From the NCBI RefSeq assembly GCF_024749045.1, contig NZ_CP087184.1, positions 3,410,001 to 3,474,000 on the forward strand: a stretch of DNA of 64,000 bases, read 5' to 3'. Made by a program: the position numbers and the translations under genes. The notes beneath the pieces are model-generated. The model was not told the origin of the DNA. It did not search any database and was given only the letters and a program-made list of their open reading frames with translations. The DNA comes from Pseudomonas sp. B21-028. GTDB taxonomy: Bacteria > Pseudomonadota > Gammaproteobacteria > Pseudomonadales > Pseudomonadaceae. Below, piece after piece: positions 18,301 through 26,128 of the stretch (within the stretch, counting starts at the first letter, position 1; every line of letters begins with the position of its first letter).

Positions 18301-20455
18301 CGGCCCAGGTGTCGCGCGCGAGGTCCGCCCGGCTTAACAGGATAGAGCGCGTATCGGCCGCGTCGCCCACGGGGTAAAGCCTTACACCATCGTGGTAGCG
18401 CAACGTCATGTCCTCGGGCCAGCCCGGCAACTCCGCGAGGGTCTGGACGATGCGAAAATGCACGCCCTGCGGTGCTTCGCCACGGCGCAGACGGTCGATG
18501 GTGTGGCGTACCCATTGCCAGTTTCGTGCTTCATCCAGGGCATCGGCCAGGATGGCCGGCATCGGCTGCGCCTCGACTTGCAGGTAGCGCAAATGCGCTT
18601 CGCTGATGCCGACCTGGCGTTGCACGGTCAGGATCGTCGGGTTGTCCAGTTCCGCAGGCGTGTCGGCGAACGTGCGCAACAACTCCAGATTGCCGCGCTG
18701 CAACGGGTTGCGATGGGCCCACTGCCAGCCACGGGCGCGGCTCCATTCCAACGGCGGCGTGACACCCCTGTGCCCCGAGGGCAGGCGCAGGCTCAGGTTG
18801 TCCCGCGTGCCCTGTACTTCAAAGTAACGATCCTCGATCCGTATCCAAGCCTCATCGGCGGTCCGCCAGACACCCCAGGCGTCCTGCTCGGCCTCCACCG
18901 GTGGCAGGCGCCGTGCTTCGAAGGGGCGGACGTCGCCGTTCCACAGCCGGGTACTGCCGTCCGCCATGGGCATGGGTTCGATGGCGCCGCCCACGAAGCC
19001 CAGGTAGGCACCTTGGGCGACCCCGAACAGCACATTGAAAATATGCTCGATCCCTTCTTGCGCGTGGCCTTCGTTGAACGCCTGGATGCCTTCGAAGATC
19101 TCGTACACCAGGCGCACCCCACCGACCACCGCGGCCCCCATGCCGATGGGCATGCAGAACGGGAAGAAGGTGGCCGCTAGCATCAGCGAACGCTCGACCA
19201 TAGCCTCCCAGTACTCCAGCCGTGCCAGCAGCGCCCGCCAATCCTGATCCCGGGTCGACACCATCAGCGCCGAGGCGTTGCCCAGTGCATGACCCCGCCA
19301 CTCATGGTAGGCGGCGTGCCAATGATTCTCGCGCACGTCATTCAGCCCCCAGGCCACCTTGGGCACAGGGATCCGAATGCGTCGGGAATTGCCGTCCTCA
19401 CCCCGCTCGCCCTCGCGCCAACCGGTGATACGTGCGTGGATTTCCTGGAACAGATTGGGGTTGTCAGTGATCGTCCACTCCACCTGATCGTGCAGGGCCG
19501 CCCCCAGGCTGGCTTGCAGACGCAACGGAAAGTACTGCGACAGATCCTGGCGATAACTGCGTTTACGGACCCGCTCGGTCAGCTCCGCCGACAGCGCCTG
19601 CAAACTTGGAAACTGCTTGAGCGGTGGCACCGTATCGTGGGGCATGTGCAGGACGATCGGACGAACGCCCTTGGCATCGCCCGCCAGCCCCCAGTACACC
19701 CGAGCGCCGAACAACGGCGCGGACAGCAGCTCCAGCGCCTTGACCTCGCAGGCCAGGGGCGACACGGGCTGCGTTTCCAGCTGAACACCGGCGTGGGCCA
19801 GCAATCGCTCTCCGGTGCTATCCAGGCGTCCAGCCAGCTTGGCCTCGTAGGCATCATGGGCCAACAGGCTGCGTGCATACGCCATGTAGGCTTTTGCCAC
19901 GACCGGGACCTCACCGGCGATGCGAGGCAACCGCTGTTCGAGTCTCTGGCGGTATGCCCCACCAACGTCCACCTGCCGACAAAGGCTGGCGAAACCGGCC
20001 GGGGTCATGTCCAGTGGCGCACGGTTCGTTGGGGTGTCCCCCTGGTTGAACTCTCCCGTCCTGCCCTGGATGAACAGCTCGCCTTTCTTATCGAAGTCCC
20101 CCCCGACAACGGCGTCCGCGGGAGGATAGTTGCCCATGGCCGCTTCGATCACCGATAGCGAGGGATCGGTCACGAAAGGGCCACGCCTGACCCGGGCCCG
20201 TCGTATTGCATCGGCAACGCTGCCGCCGCCATTCACCCGGCTCCAGCCTTGGACCTGCGGCTGCACCTTGAGCAGGTCGAGGGTAAAGGCATAGGGCGAT
20301 GGCAAGTCGGCGAGCAAGGCGTTCAGTGCGTCGCTGTCGCGTTGCAATTGCCGGGTAAGCACCCTGAAGCGTTCCTGCTGGGGCCGTGTGGCCCGTTTCA
20401 GCCAGGCGGGCAGCCGGGCCTGGATGAACTCGACATGGGTATCGAGGGTAGACAT
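15335..20455 (-). CDS. Giant leucine-rich-repeat, dermonecrotic-toxin-like protein
   Basis: The 1706-residue protein starts at an ATG preceded by GGAGG. It has no signal peptide. The N-terminal half resembles the DUF6543/dermonecrotic-toxin-like region of large Pseudomonas proteins, with a hydrophobic stretch around residues 432-460 ('FFPFCMPIGMGAAVVGGVRL'). Leucine-rich repeats occupy about 1115-1355 ('VDSLNLRDNHLTAVPVAVAQLP', 'LRSLNLARCGL', 'LQELRLNEN'). The last 350 residues are helical. Relatives with this plan often end in a NEL-type ubiquitin ligase, but no cysteine is present after the repeats, so that activity is unsupported. It may be an effector or contact toxin. It is monocistronic with no immunity gene visible. 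Confidence 0.75.
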   Translation of the reverse strand: MSTLDTHVEFIQARLPAWLKRATRPQQERFRVLTRQLQRDSDALNALLADLPSPYAFTLDLLKVQPQVQGWSRVNGGGSVADAIRRARVRRGPFVTDPSLSVIEAAMGNYPPADAVVGGDFDKKGELFIQGRTGEFNQGDTPTNRAPLDMTPAGFASLCRQVDVGGAYRQRLEQRLPRIAGEVPVVAKAYMAYARSLLAHDAYEAKLAGRLDSTGERLLAHAGVQLETQPVSPLACEVKALELLSAPLFGARVYWGLAGDAKGVRPIVLHMPHDTVPPLKQFPSLQALSAELTERVRKRSYRQDLSQYFPLRLQASLGAALHDQVEWTITDNPNLFQEIHARITGWREGERGEDGNSRRIRIPVPKVAWGLNDVRENHWHAAYHEWRGHALGNASALMVSTRDQDWRALLARLEYWEAMVERSLMLAATFFPFCMPIGMGAAVVGGVRLVYEIFEGIQAFNEGHAQEGIEHIFNVLFGVAQGAYLGFVGGAIEPMPMADGSTRLWNGDVRPFEARRLPPVEAEQDAWGVWRTADEAWIRIEDRYFEVQGTRDNLSLRLPSGHRGVTPPLEWSRARGWQWAHRNPLQRGNLELLRTFADTPAELDNPTILTVQRQVGISEAHLRYLQVEAQPMPAILADALDEARNWQWVRHTIDRLRRGEAPQGVHFRIVQTLAELPGWPEDMTLRYHDGVRLYPVGDAADTRSILLSRADLARDTWAARILDGLRVDEQTALLGQNSIGLPPLERSRLLAGRWAARLELDARRVTLAMAQPIATDPLAVPLIRAFPGLPESIANELVRDVSGQDRQRLLDGRVAGNLGSQGAEALRELRLSRALRALARGESTVDRDRIVINLLANTPSLQGRLHLRLWLRELPDPIEVGQGGPFKVIRQEGDRYRPFDEAGEELGSALDLEDALLRAMPDDARRALGLNIWEADMLRRQLLAQALEDRQALRPYLAMRSLGRLGSRPQWLNGHLVYPLSGRGRLPLQDWRGSLSQRLERLFPAHSGDALTRLRFGLVEQAQRESVHFNDLINRLENDWTTLDQGLRQWEEQEGFHHPVEQALDREALLAQRRSIARIIRRAWQRAPDPGREGGELVLRIENVSIGRLPPVTVRLDHIETMILTDLGLVEDPSDFLRMFPGVDSLNLRDNHLTAVPVAVAQLPALVDLSLSRNPLHLDAHVFTPLLGTDPYIPLWTLDLSGIGSAQAGTNADVIAAIGSLAGLPSLREVIWTDNLSFTPEQLQALTTSLPDLRSLNLARCGLRLDEEGSAFLRTATALQELRLNENSCRDLPDLPELVNLMTLELSRTGLDRVPQLALSVLTRHSEVFIFDTFVVDLSGNRITSIQDDLLPALARLSDQDSLGVWLDDNPLPSVQANALRAIFPESFRYTVDDWLYISPSLQRALEVARDDPGMRSFIDWFSTLVRDADSGTTAGLSFNVRQRAAAVLQHYMGYPGAYDRLPTLIGDFDQQLRQLRTRLQARILDREQPDLPELELHFRMFQSVMRARLSRDGAPFAGFLAAHFSNWEYVLMERFPNPSQLEAQMTRDAFIGWLSDAQDTYNANDQTPSPGEMLWRPYLGLMSPQWAEGLVVWEALDDDLVDAFGGPVNPSRWPQAMLDNLVHPDPDLPSALEPVTEGERTVWRRIRLEAVADVDWAAGRPVTLTEDQLRRTMAIYRSVKSREIEALVRRVTMGLVNAWWPVLPL

Positions 20456-20608
20456 GGTGGACCTCCATCCTTGGGGGCAATTGGGAATCGAGATGTAACC
20501 TGCGCCCAACCGGCGCGAGCCCGATGCTCCAAGAAATGGCCGTTTTTTAAAACCGCACAACCGTTGCAAGGGGTTGCGGGGTCTTGATAGCCATGGAGGT
20601 CACTCCCC

Positions 20609-21211
20609 TCACACCAGCAATGTCAGCCACGCCGATGCCAGCAGCAACAGCGCCATGGTCCGGTTGAACCGGCCCATGGCCACGGCGGAGCGGCAGAACC
20701 TGGCAGCACCGAGGCCCAGGTAAGCCCAGATGCTCATGCAGGGAATAGAGATCGCAAAGAACGCCAGGGACAGCCACAGGACCCGCACCGTGCGGTCGGC
20801 TTCGGCGCCGGCAAACACGCTGACCACCGCCAGCGCCATCATCCAGGTCTTCGGGTTTACCAGCTGCAGGCCGGCCGCCCCGACCAGGCCGAGCCTCGGA
20901 CCGTCAACGGGTTGGTCAGGATCGATGGCCTGGGCCGGCGCGCTGAAGATCTGCCAGGCCATCCAGCTCAGCCAGGCGATGCCGGCCCAGGACAGCGCCG
21001 TTTGCATCGTCGCGTGGCGGGCCAGTACGTCCCCCAGCCCCGTGCCGACCAGCAACACCAGCAACGCCGCCGCGGCACACGCCCCGAGGATGATCGGGAC
21101 GGTGGTCGGCAGGCCGAAGCGCGAACTGTGGCTCAACACCAGGATATTGGTCGGGCCCGGGGTGATGGAGGCGACAAACGCGAACAAGGCAAACGGCAGT
21201 AACTGGTCCAT
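20609..21211 (-). CDS. LysE/RhtB-family exporter
   Basis: The 200-residue protein has about six membrane segments and the family's N-terminal signature 'ITPGPTNILVLSHSSRFG'. Members export amino acids or related metabolites across the inner membrane. It lies 54 bp downstream of an AraC-type regulator on the same strand, an arrangement common for amino-acid exporters switched on by their substrate. The substrate is unknown. Confidence 0.88.
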   Translation of the reverse strand: MDQLLPFALFAFVASITPGPTNILVLSHSSRFGLPTTVPIILGACAAAALLVLLVGTGLGDVLARHATMQTALSWAGIAWLSWMAWQIFSAPAQAIDPDQPVDGPRLGLVGAAGLQLVNPKTWMMALAVVSVFAGAEADRTVRVLWLSLAFFAISIPCMSIWAYLGLGAARFCRSAVAMGRFNRTMALLLLASAWLTLLV

Positions 21212-21265
21212 GGAACACCTTCTCGGTGAAGAATCGTGACCCGATCCTCCTCCATGGAACGATGC

Positions 21266-22102
21266 TCAGTCTGGAACAATTGAGCAGCGCTTGCGGTAGT
21301 CCGCCGGGCTCAGGCGATAGGCGCGCTGGAACCAGCGGCCCAGGTGACTCTGGTCGGCAAACCCGAGCTGTGCCGCCACGGCCACGGCGCTCTCGCCGCG
21401 GGCCAGCAAACGCCGCGCCCGGGCCAGTCGCAACTGGATCAGATAAGCGTGGGGCGCCAGGCCGAAGGCAGCCTTGAACGCACGGGTCAGGCGGAAGCGA
21501 TCGACACCAGTGACCCGTGCCAGATCGTCCAGACCAATGTCTTCGTTCAAATGACTATGCAGGTAATCCCGGGCCCGTTGCGCAACCAACGGCAGGCGTG
21601 GATCGGGATTGATCCGAGCTCTCCAGTGCAAGTGCTGGGTCAGGTTGGCCAACAGGCTGTCGAGCGCCGTCTGGCGGACGATGCGGATTTCCTGGTCGTG
21701 CAGGCTCTGGAACGCCAGGGCCGTCGCGTTCGCCAAGCGTGCATCGTCAGCCAGAGTGGCAGCGAACCCCAGCTGCGCGTTGTCTGGCGCCACGTCGAAC
21801 AGCGAGCGCAACTCTCGCTCCAGCCAGTGGGGTTCGAGGTACAGGGTGCGATAGGTGAAACCGCCGACCTGGGGCGCATGTCCATCGTGGAGTTCACCGG
21901 GCTCCAGCAGGAAGACCTTGCCCGGCGTGCTGTTGTGCTGTTGGCGGCGGCAATGAAATTGTTGCACGCCCTCCTCGGTCACGCCGACCAGGTACGCGTC
22001 ATGCCAATGGGGATCGTAGGCATGCCCTTCAAAATGCGCGCGCACGGTCTCGATACCGGACGAGGCGTCCTGCTTGAGATCGATCCAGTTGCGCGAGGTC
22101 AT
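21266..22102 (-). CDS. AraC-family transcriptional regulator
   Basis: The 278-residue protein has an N-terminal cupin-type sensing domain (about 1-150, with 'VFLLEPGELHDGH') and a C-terminal pair of helix-turn-helices ('IGLDDLARVTGVDRFRLTRAF' and 'VAVAAQLGFADQSHLGRWFQR'). It probably activates the LysE-type exporter just downstream. The ligand is not apparent. Confidence 0.88.
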   Translation of the reverse strand: MTSRNWIDLKQDASSGIETVRAHFEGHAYDPHWHDAYLVGVTEEGVQQFHCRRQQHNSTPGKVFLLEPGELHDGHAPQVGGFTYRTLYLEPHWLERELRSLFDVAPDNAQLGFAATLADDARLANATALAFQSLHDQEIRIVRQTALDSLLANLTQHLHWRARINPDPRLPLVAQRARDYLHSHLNEDIGLDDLARVTGVDRFRLTRAFKAAFGLAPHAYLIQLRLARARRLLARGESAVAVAAQLGFADQSHLGRWFQRAYRLSPADYRKRCSIVPD

Positions 22103-22205
22103 GGATTGCCCTGTCTGATTTATCCGCTTGGGCAGGTTGACTGCTCAGGGTGAGGACTGTCTGGAAGATTTGTGCAGCAAAATTCTGCAGGTCCTTCACA
22201 GATCC

Positions 22206-22297
22206 TTGTGGGAGCGAGCCTGCTCGCGATAGCGGCCTATCAGTCGACCCCGCAGTGACGGATAGAACGCTATCGCGAGCAGGCTCGCTCCCACACT
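22206..22297. repeat. REP pair, family A
   Basis: The left arm begins TGTGGGAGCGAGCCTGCTCG and the right arm ends CGAGCAGGCTCGCTCCCACA. The pair sits between two minus-strand genes, the AraC regulator and the haem-binding-like protein. Confidence 0.9.
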
Positions 22298-22320
22298 GGA
22301 CACCGGAGTTCCCCAACCGA

Positions 22321-22746
22321 TCAAGGATCAGGAACAAGCGCCGGCAACACCGCCTCCAGCGCCAATCGCGCCAGTTCGGCGTCCTGCTCGGACTTGACTC
22401 CGGACACGCCGATGGCACCGATGCACTGGCCGTCGTGGCGAATGCTCACACCGCCTTCGAGCATGCCGTGCAGATGGGGCGCACTGAGAAAGGCATAGCG
22501 ACCTTCGTTGATCATGTCTTCGAAAAACTTGCTGTCACGCCGGCTCATGGCAGCGGTGCGGGCTTTTTCGGTGGCGATGTAGGACGACAACGGCGAGGCA
22601 CCGTCCAGCCGCAACAGACCAAGCGGATGGCCGCCATCGTCCACCACACAGACCGACACGGCCCATTGACGCTGATGCGCCAGCTCCTTGGCTGCCACCA
22701 GCAGCTGTGCGACGTCTTGTTCGGTAAGGACTGCCTTGGTTTTCAT
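22321..22746 (-). CDS. HbpS/GlcG-family protein (DUF336)
   Basis: The 141-residue protein matches the small HbpS/GlcG family: 'VSVCVVDDGGHPLGLLRLDGA', 'ATEKARTAAM' and a C-terminal 'GAIGVSGVKSEQDAELA'. Some members bind haem or act as accessory proteins in catabolic operons; the biochemical role is mostly unknown. The start at 22744-22746 has GGAG upstream. It is divergent from vanA across a control region holding two VanR-like operators, so it may be co-regulated with vanillate catabolism. Confidence 0.8.
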   Translation of the reverse strand: MKTKAVLTEQDVAQLLVAAKELAHQRQWAVSVCVVDDGGHPLGLLRLDGASPLSSYIATEKARTAAMSRRDSKFFEDMINEGRYAFLSAPHLHGMLEGGVSIRHDGQCIGAIGVSGVKSEQDAELARLALEAVLPALVPDP

Positions 22747-22848
22747 GAATCACTCCGATGTGCCACGCAAGAATCCGTGTCGCAGTATGTCCTTGACGAC
22801 AGTTCGAGCCAACCCGCTCGAAATCCTGCTCGTCGGATGACGGCGTCA

Positions 22849-22861
22849 ATGGATCCATTAA
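22849..22861. promoter_or_regulatory. Upstream VanR-type operator (O1)
   Basis: The palindrome ATGGATCCAT followed by TAA closely resembles the ATTGGATCCAAT operator bound by Caulobacter VanR. The 13-bp block ATGGATCCATTAA is an exact reverse complement of the second copy 74 bp away. It lies between the divergent HbpS-like gene and vanA. Confidence 0.7.
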
Positions 22862-22894
22862 AAATTAAATACCACTCAATTCATCGATAATCCG

Positions 22895-22924
22895 TTGACA
22901 ACAAAACTAGTTAAGAGACTTAAT
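22895..22924 (+). promoter_or_regulatory. vanA sigma70 promoter
   Basis: A perfect -35 box TTGACA (22895-22900) is followed after 18 bp by CTTAAT (22919-22924), a 4/6 match to the -10 box. The -10 overlaps the downstream operator, so a bound VanR would block polymerase. The spacer holds the palindrome AACTAGTT (22905-22912), shared with the ech promoter. Confidence 0.65.
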
Positions 22925-22932
22925 GGATCCAT
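22920..22932. promoter_or_regulatory. Promoter-proximal VanR-type operator (O2)
   Basis: TTAATGGATCCAT is the inverted twin of O1 and overlaps the predicted -10 box of vanA. It lies 32 bp before the start codon. Centres of O1 and O2 are 74 bp apart, close to seven DNA turns. Confidence 0.7.
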
Positions 22933-22963
22933 AGAAAAACAAAATCAGCCTGGAGAACCCGTC

Positions 22964-24049
22964 ATGTACCCCAAAAATGCCTGGTACGTTGCCTGCACCC
23001 CCGATGAAATCGCCGAGAAGCCGCTGGGCCGCCAGATCTGCGGCGAGAAAATGGTTTTCTACCGTGGGCATGAAGGCAAGGTCGCTGCCGTCGAGGACTT
23101 CTGCCCCCACCGTGGCGCCCCGCTCTCCTTGGGCTACGTCGAAAACGGCAACCTGGTGTGTGGCTATCACGGCCTGGTGATGGGCTGTGACGGCAAGACG
23201 GTGGAGATGCCCGGCCAACGGGTGCGCGGCTTTCCCTGCAACAAGACCTTTGCCGTACAGGAACGCCATGGGTTCATCTGGGTCTGGCCCGGCGACCAGG
23301 CGTTGGCCGACCCGGCACTGATCCATCCTCTGGAATGGGCGGAAAACGAAGAGTGGGCCTATGGCGGCGGCCTGTTCCATATCCAGTGCGACTACCGCCT
23401 GATGATCGACAACCTGATGGACCTGACCCACGAAACCTACGTGCATGCCTCGAGCATCGGCCAGAAGGAGATCGACGAGGCACCGCCGGTGACCACGGTC
23501 GAAGGCGACGAGGTCGTCACCGCCCGGCACATGGAAAACATCATGGCCCCGCCCTTCTGGCGCATGGCCCTGCGTGGCAACAACCTGGCCGACGACGTGC
23601 CGGTGGACCGCTGGCAGATCTGCCGCTTCACCCCGCCCAGCCATGTCATGATCGAAGTCGGCGTGGCCCATGCCGGCAACGGTGGCTATCACGCCGCGCC
23701 GCAGTTCAAGGCATCGAGCATCGTGGTGGATTTCATTACGCCGGAAACCGAGACGTCCATCTGGTATTTCTGGGGCATGGCCCGGCATTTCCAGCCGAAG
23801 GACGAAGCCTTGACCGCGAACATTCGCGAAGGCCAGGGCAAGATTTTCAGCGAAGACCTGGAAATGCTCGAACGCCAGCAGCGCAACCTGCTGGACCATC
23901 CGCAACGCAACCTGCTCAAGCTGAACATCGATGCCGGTGGAGTGCAGTCACGCCGGGTGCTGGAGCGTTGGATTGCCCGTGAGCGCGAAGCCCAGGCGGG
24001 ATTGATTGCCAGCACCCATCAGCCACAACCCGTGGAGCAACGGTCATGA
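22964..24049 (+). CDS. vanA: Vanillate O-demethylase oxygenase subunit
   Basis: The 361-residue Rieske oxygenase carries ligands C47/H49 and C66/H69 in 'CPHRG' and 'CGYHG', and the mononuclear iron site around 'DNLMDLTHETYVH'. With VanB it removes the methoxy methyl group of vanillate, giving protocatechuate and formaldehyde. The ATG at 22964 has GGAG upstream and matches known VanA N-termini; a longer frame would run through the operator. It overlaps vanB as ATGA. Repression by VanR through the two upstream palindromes is expected. Confidence 0.95.
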   Translation: MYPKNAWYVACTPDEIAEKPLGRQICGEKMVFYRGHEGKVAAVEDFCPHRGAPLSLGYVENGNLVCGYHGLVMGCDGKTVEMPGQRVRGFPCNKTFAVQERHGFIWVWPGDQALADPALIHPLEWAENEEWAYGGGLFHIQCDYRLMIDNLMDLTHETYVHASSIGQKEIDEAPPVTTVEGDEVVTARHMENIMAPPFWRMALRGNNLADDVPVDRWQICRFTPPSHVMIEVGVAHAGNGGYHAAPQFKASSIVVDFITPETETSIWYFWGMARHFQPKDEALTANIREGQGKIFSEDLEMLERQQRNLLDHPQRNLLKLNIDAGGVQSRRVLERWIAREREAQAGLIASTHQPQPVEQRS

Positions 24050-24996
24050 TCGAGGTTCAGGTCGCGGCGCGGCACAACGAAGCCCTGGACATCTGCAGCT
24101 ACGAGCTGACCCCTGTCGACGGCCAGCCGTTGCCGGCGTTCACGGCCGGTGCCCATATCGATGTGCATTTGCCGGGTGGCGTGATTCGTCAGTATTCGTT
24201 GTGCAACCACCCCGAGGAACGGCATCGTTACCTCATCGGCGTGCTCAAGGATCCGGCCTCGCGGGGCGGTTCAAGCAGCCTGCATGAGCAGATCCTGCCC
24301 GGCGCGCGGTTGTTCATCAGCGAACCACGCAATCTGTTTCCCCTCGCCGCCCAAGCCCGACGCCATTTGCTGTTTGCCGGAGGCATCGGCATCACGCCGA
24401 TCCTGGCCATGGCCGAGCACCTGGCGCAGACCGGCGCGGCGTTCGAATTGCATTATTGCGCCCGGTCCCTGGAGCGGGCCGCCTTCGTCGAGCGCCTGCG
24501 CCAGGCCCCGTATGCCGACCGGGTGTTCCTGCACTTCGATGAAGCGCCCGAAACCGCACTGGATGCCGCCCGGGTGCTGGCGGCGCCCAGCGAAGACGTG
24601 CACCTCTATGTGTGCGGCCCCGGCGGGTTCATGCAGCATGTGCTGGACACCGCCAGGGCCCAAGGGTGGCAGGACACCTGCCTGCACCGCGAATACTTCG
24701 CCGCCGCCCCCACCGACACCCGCGCCGACGGCAGCTTTACCGTGAAGCTGGCCAGCAGCGGCCAGGTGTTCGAAATCCCCAAGGACCGCAGCGTCGTACA
24801 GGTGCTGGAAAGCCACGGCATCGAGATTCCGATCTCCTGCGAACAAGGCGTCTGCGGCACCTGCCTGACCCGCGTGCTGGAAGGCGTGCCGGAACATCGC
24901 GACATGTTCCTGACCGAAGCCGAGCAGGCTTGCAACGATCAGTTCACGCCGTGCTGTTCCAGGTCGAAGACGCCGTTGTTGGTGTTGGACCTCTAG
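24046..24996 (+). CDS. vanB: Vanillate O-demethylase reductase subunit
   Basis: The 316-residue protein has an FMN/NADH reductase module with 'RQYSLCNHPEERHRY' and 'FAGGIGITPILAMAEHL'. A C-terminal plant-type [2Fe-2S] ferredoxin follows ('CEQGVCGTCLTRV' plus a distal Cys in 'FTPCCS'). It passes electrons from NADH to the VanA Rieske centre. Its start overlaps the vanA stop, so the two are coupled. Confidence 0.95.
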   Translation: MIEVQVAARHNEALDICSYELTPVDGQPLPAFTAGAHIDVHLPGGVIRQYSLCNHPEERHRYLIGVLKDPASRGGSSSLHEQILPGARLFISEPRNLFPLAAQARRHLLFAGGIGITPILAMAEHLAQTGAAFELHYCARSLERAAFVERLRQAPYADRVFLHFDEAPETALDAARVLAAPSEDVHLYVCGPGGFMQHVLDTARAQGWQDTCLHREYFAAAPTDTRADGSFTVKLASSGQVFEIPKDRSVVQVLESHGIEIPISCEQGVCGTCLTRVLEGVPEHRDMFLTEAEQACNDQFTPCCSRSKTPLLVLDL

Positions 24997-25016
24997 TCTC
25001 CAGGCAACACAGCGCC

Positions 25017-25105
25017 CTGTGGGAGCGAGCCTGCTCGCGATAGCGGTGTATCAGTTACAGGTATTTCACTGATACACCGCTATCGCGAGCAGGCTCGCTT
25101 CCACC
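25017..25105. repeat. REP pair, family A
   Basis: A perfect-looking pair lies in the convergent gap between vanB and vanR. The two halves are joined by a long stem continuing into the centre (GCGGTGTATCAGT / ACTGATACACCGC), so the whole unit can fold as one hairpin of almost 40 bp. Confidence 0.9.
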
Positions 25106-25128
25106 AGGCTCGTTTCCACAATGGGTAT

Positions 25129-25842
25129 TCACTCGGAACGCAAAATCACCGTCATCCGCTCATCCGCCAGGGTCGAGCCGAACACCTCGGCGTAGCGCAA
25201 GGTGGCGTTGGCATGTTCGCGCATGATCGCCTCGGCCCGAGCCCCCTGGCGATGGATCAGCGCGTCGAACACCGAGTGGTGCTGCATGTGGGCATAGTTG
25301 AAGCGCCGAAACTCGCCGGCCATGTTCTGCCGATCCACCGCCAGGGCGGTGACTGAGGCGAACGGCAGATGATCGTTGCGGGCCAGTGCATCGGCAATGG
25401 CCGGGTTGTGGCTGCCTTCGACGATCACCTGGTGAAAGCGCATGTTGAGGTCGTGGTAGACCTCCAGGTCTTCCTCGGTCACGTAGCCCTTGGCGAACAG
25501 TCCATCGCCCTGTATCAGGCATTGTTCGAGGGTGGCACGGGCCTGTGCATCCAGGCCTCGTTCGGCGGTCTGACGCGCCGCCAGGCCTTCCAGCACCCCG
25601 CGCACTTCCACCGCGCCGGCGATGTCCTCGGCACTGACCGAACGCACCTGGAACCCACGCCCGCCGAAGCGCACCAGCAGGCCCTCCTGCTCCAGGGTCC
25701 TGAACGCCATGCGCACCGGCATCCGCGACACGCCGAACCGCTGCGCCGTGGGAATTTCCATCAACCGCTCACCCGCCGCCAGCTCGCCAGAGGCAATCAT
25801 TCTGCGCAACGCAACCAGCACCGTTTGGCCGGGCTTACTCAT
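25129..25842 (-). CDS. vanR: GntR/FCD-family repressor, probable VanR
   Basis: The 237-residue protein has an N-terminal winged helix ('LVALRRMIASGELAAGERLMEIPTAQRFGVSRMPVRMAFRTLE'). The C-terminal FCD domain has metal-type histidines in 'YHDLNMRFHQVIVEG' and 'HMQHHSVFDAL'. It lies convergent with vanAB, as vanR does in other pseudomonads, and should release its operators when vanillate binds. The ATG at 25840-25842 has GGAAG upstream and removes an N-terminal stretch read from REP sequence. Naming rests on position and family. Confidence 0.88.
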   Translation of the reverse strand: MSKPGQTVLVALRRMIASGELAAGERLMEIPTAQRFGVSRMPVRMAFRTLEQEGLLVRFGGRGFQVRSVSAEDIAGAVEVRGVLEGLAARQTAERGLDAQARATLEQCLIQGDGLFAKGYVTEEDLEVYHDLNMRFHQVIVEGSHNPAIADALARNDHLPFASVTALAVDRQNMAGEFRRFNYAHMQHHSVFDALIHRQGARAEAIMREHANATLRYAEVFGSTLADERMTVILRSE

Positions 25843-25890
25843 CCGGATACTTCCAGGCAAAAGAGACCGCCATAGTAAAAGCAAAACCCC

Positions 25891-26113
25891 GTGGGAGCGA
25901 GCTTGCTCGCGATGGCGGTGGATCAGCCACTGAAGAATCGACTGATAGACCGCTTTCGCGAGCAGGCTCGCTCCCACAGGGGATGATGGCCAGACGCAGA
26001 ATGTGTGCGCATTGAAGAACCAGTGTGGGAGCGAGCCTGCTCGCGATGGCTATGGATCAGCCACTGAAGAATCGACTGATAGACCGCTTTCGCGAGCAAG
26101 CCCGCTCCCACAG
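25891..26113. repeat. Two tandem REP pairs, family A, with identical centres
   Basis: Two units (25891-25980 and 26025-26113) stand 134 bp apart. They share an exact 46-bp internal segment (25919-25964 and 26053-26098), beginning TGGATCAGCCACTGAAGAAT. The outer arms differ by a few bases. The unit appears to have been duplicated locally, since centres of unrelated pairs elsewhere in the window differ. Confidence 0.9.
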
Positions 26114-26128
26114 GTTTTGCGTGTGTGC

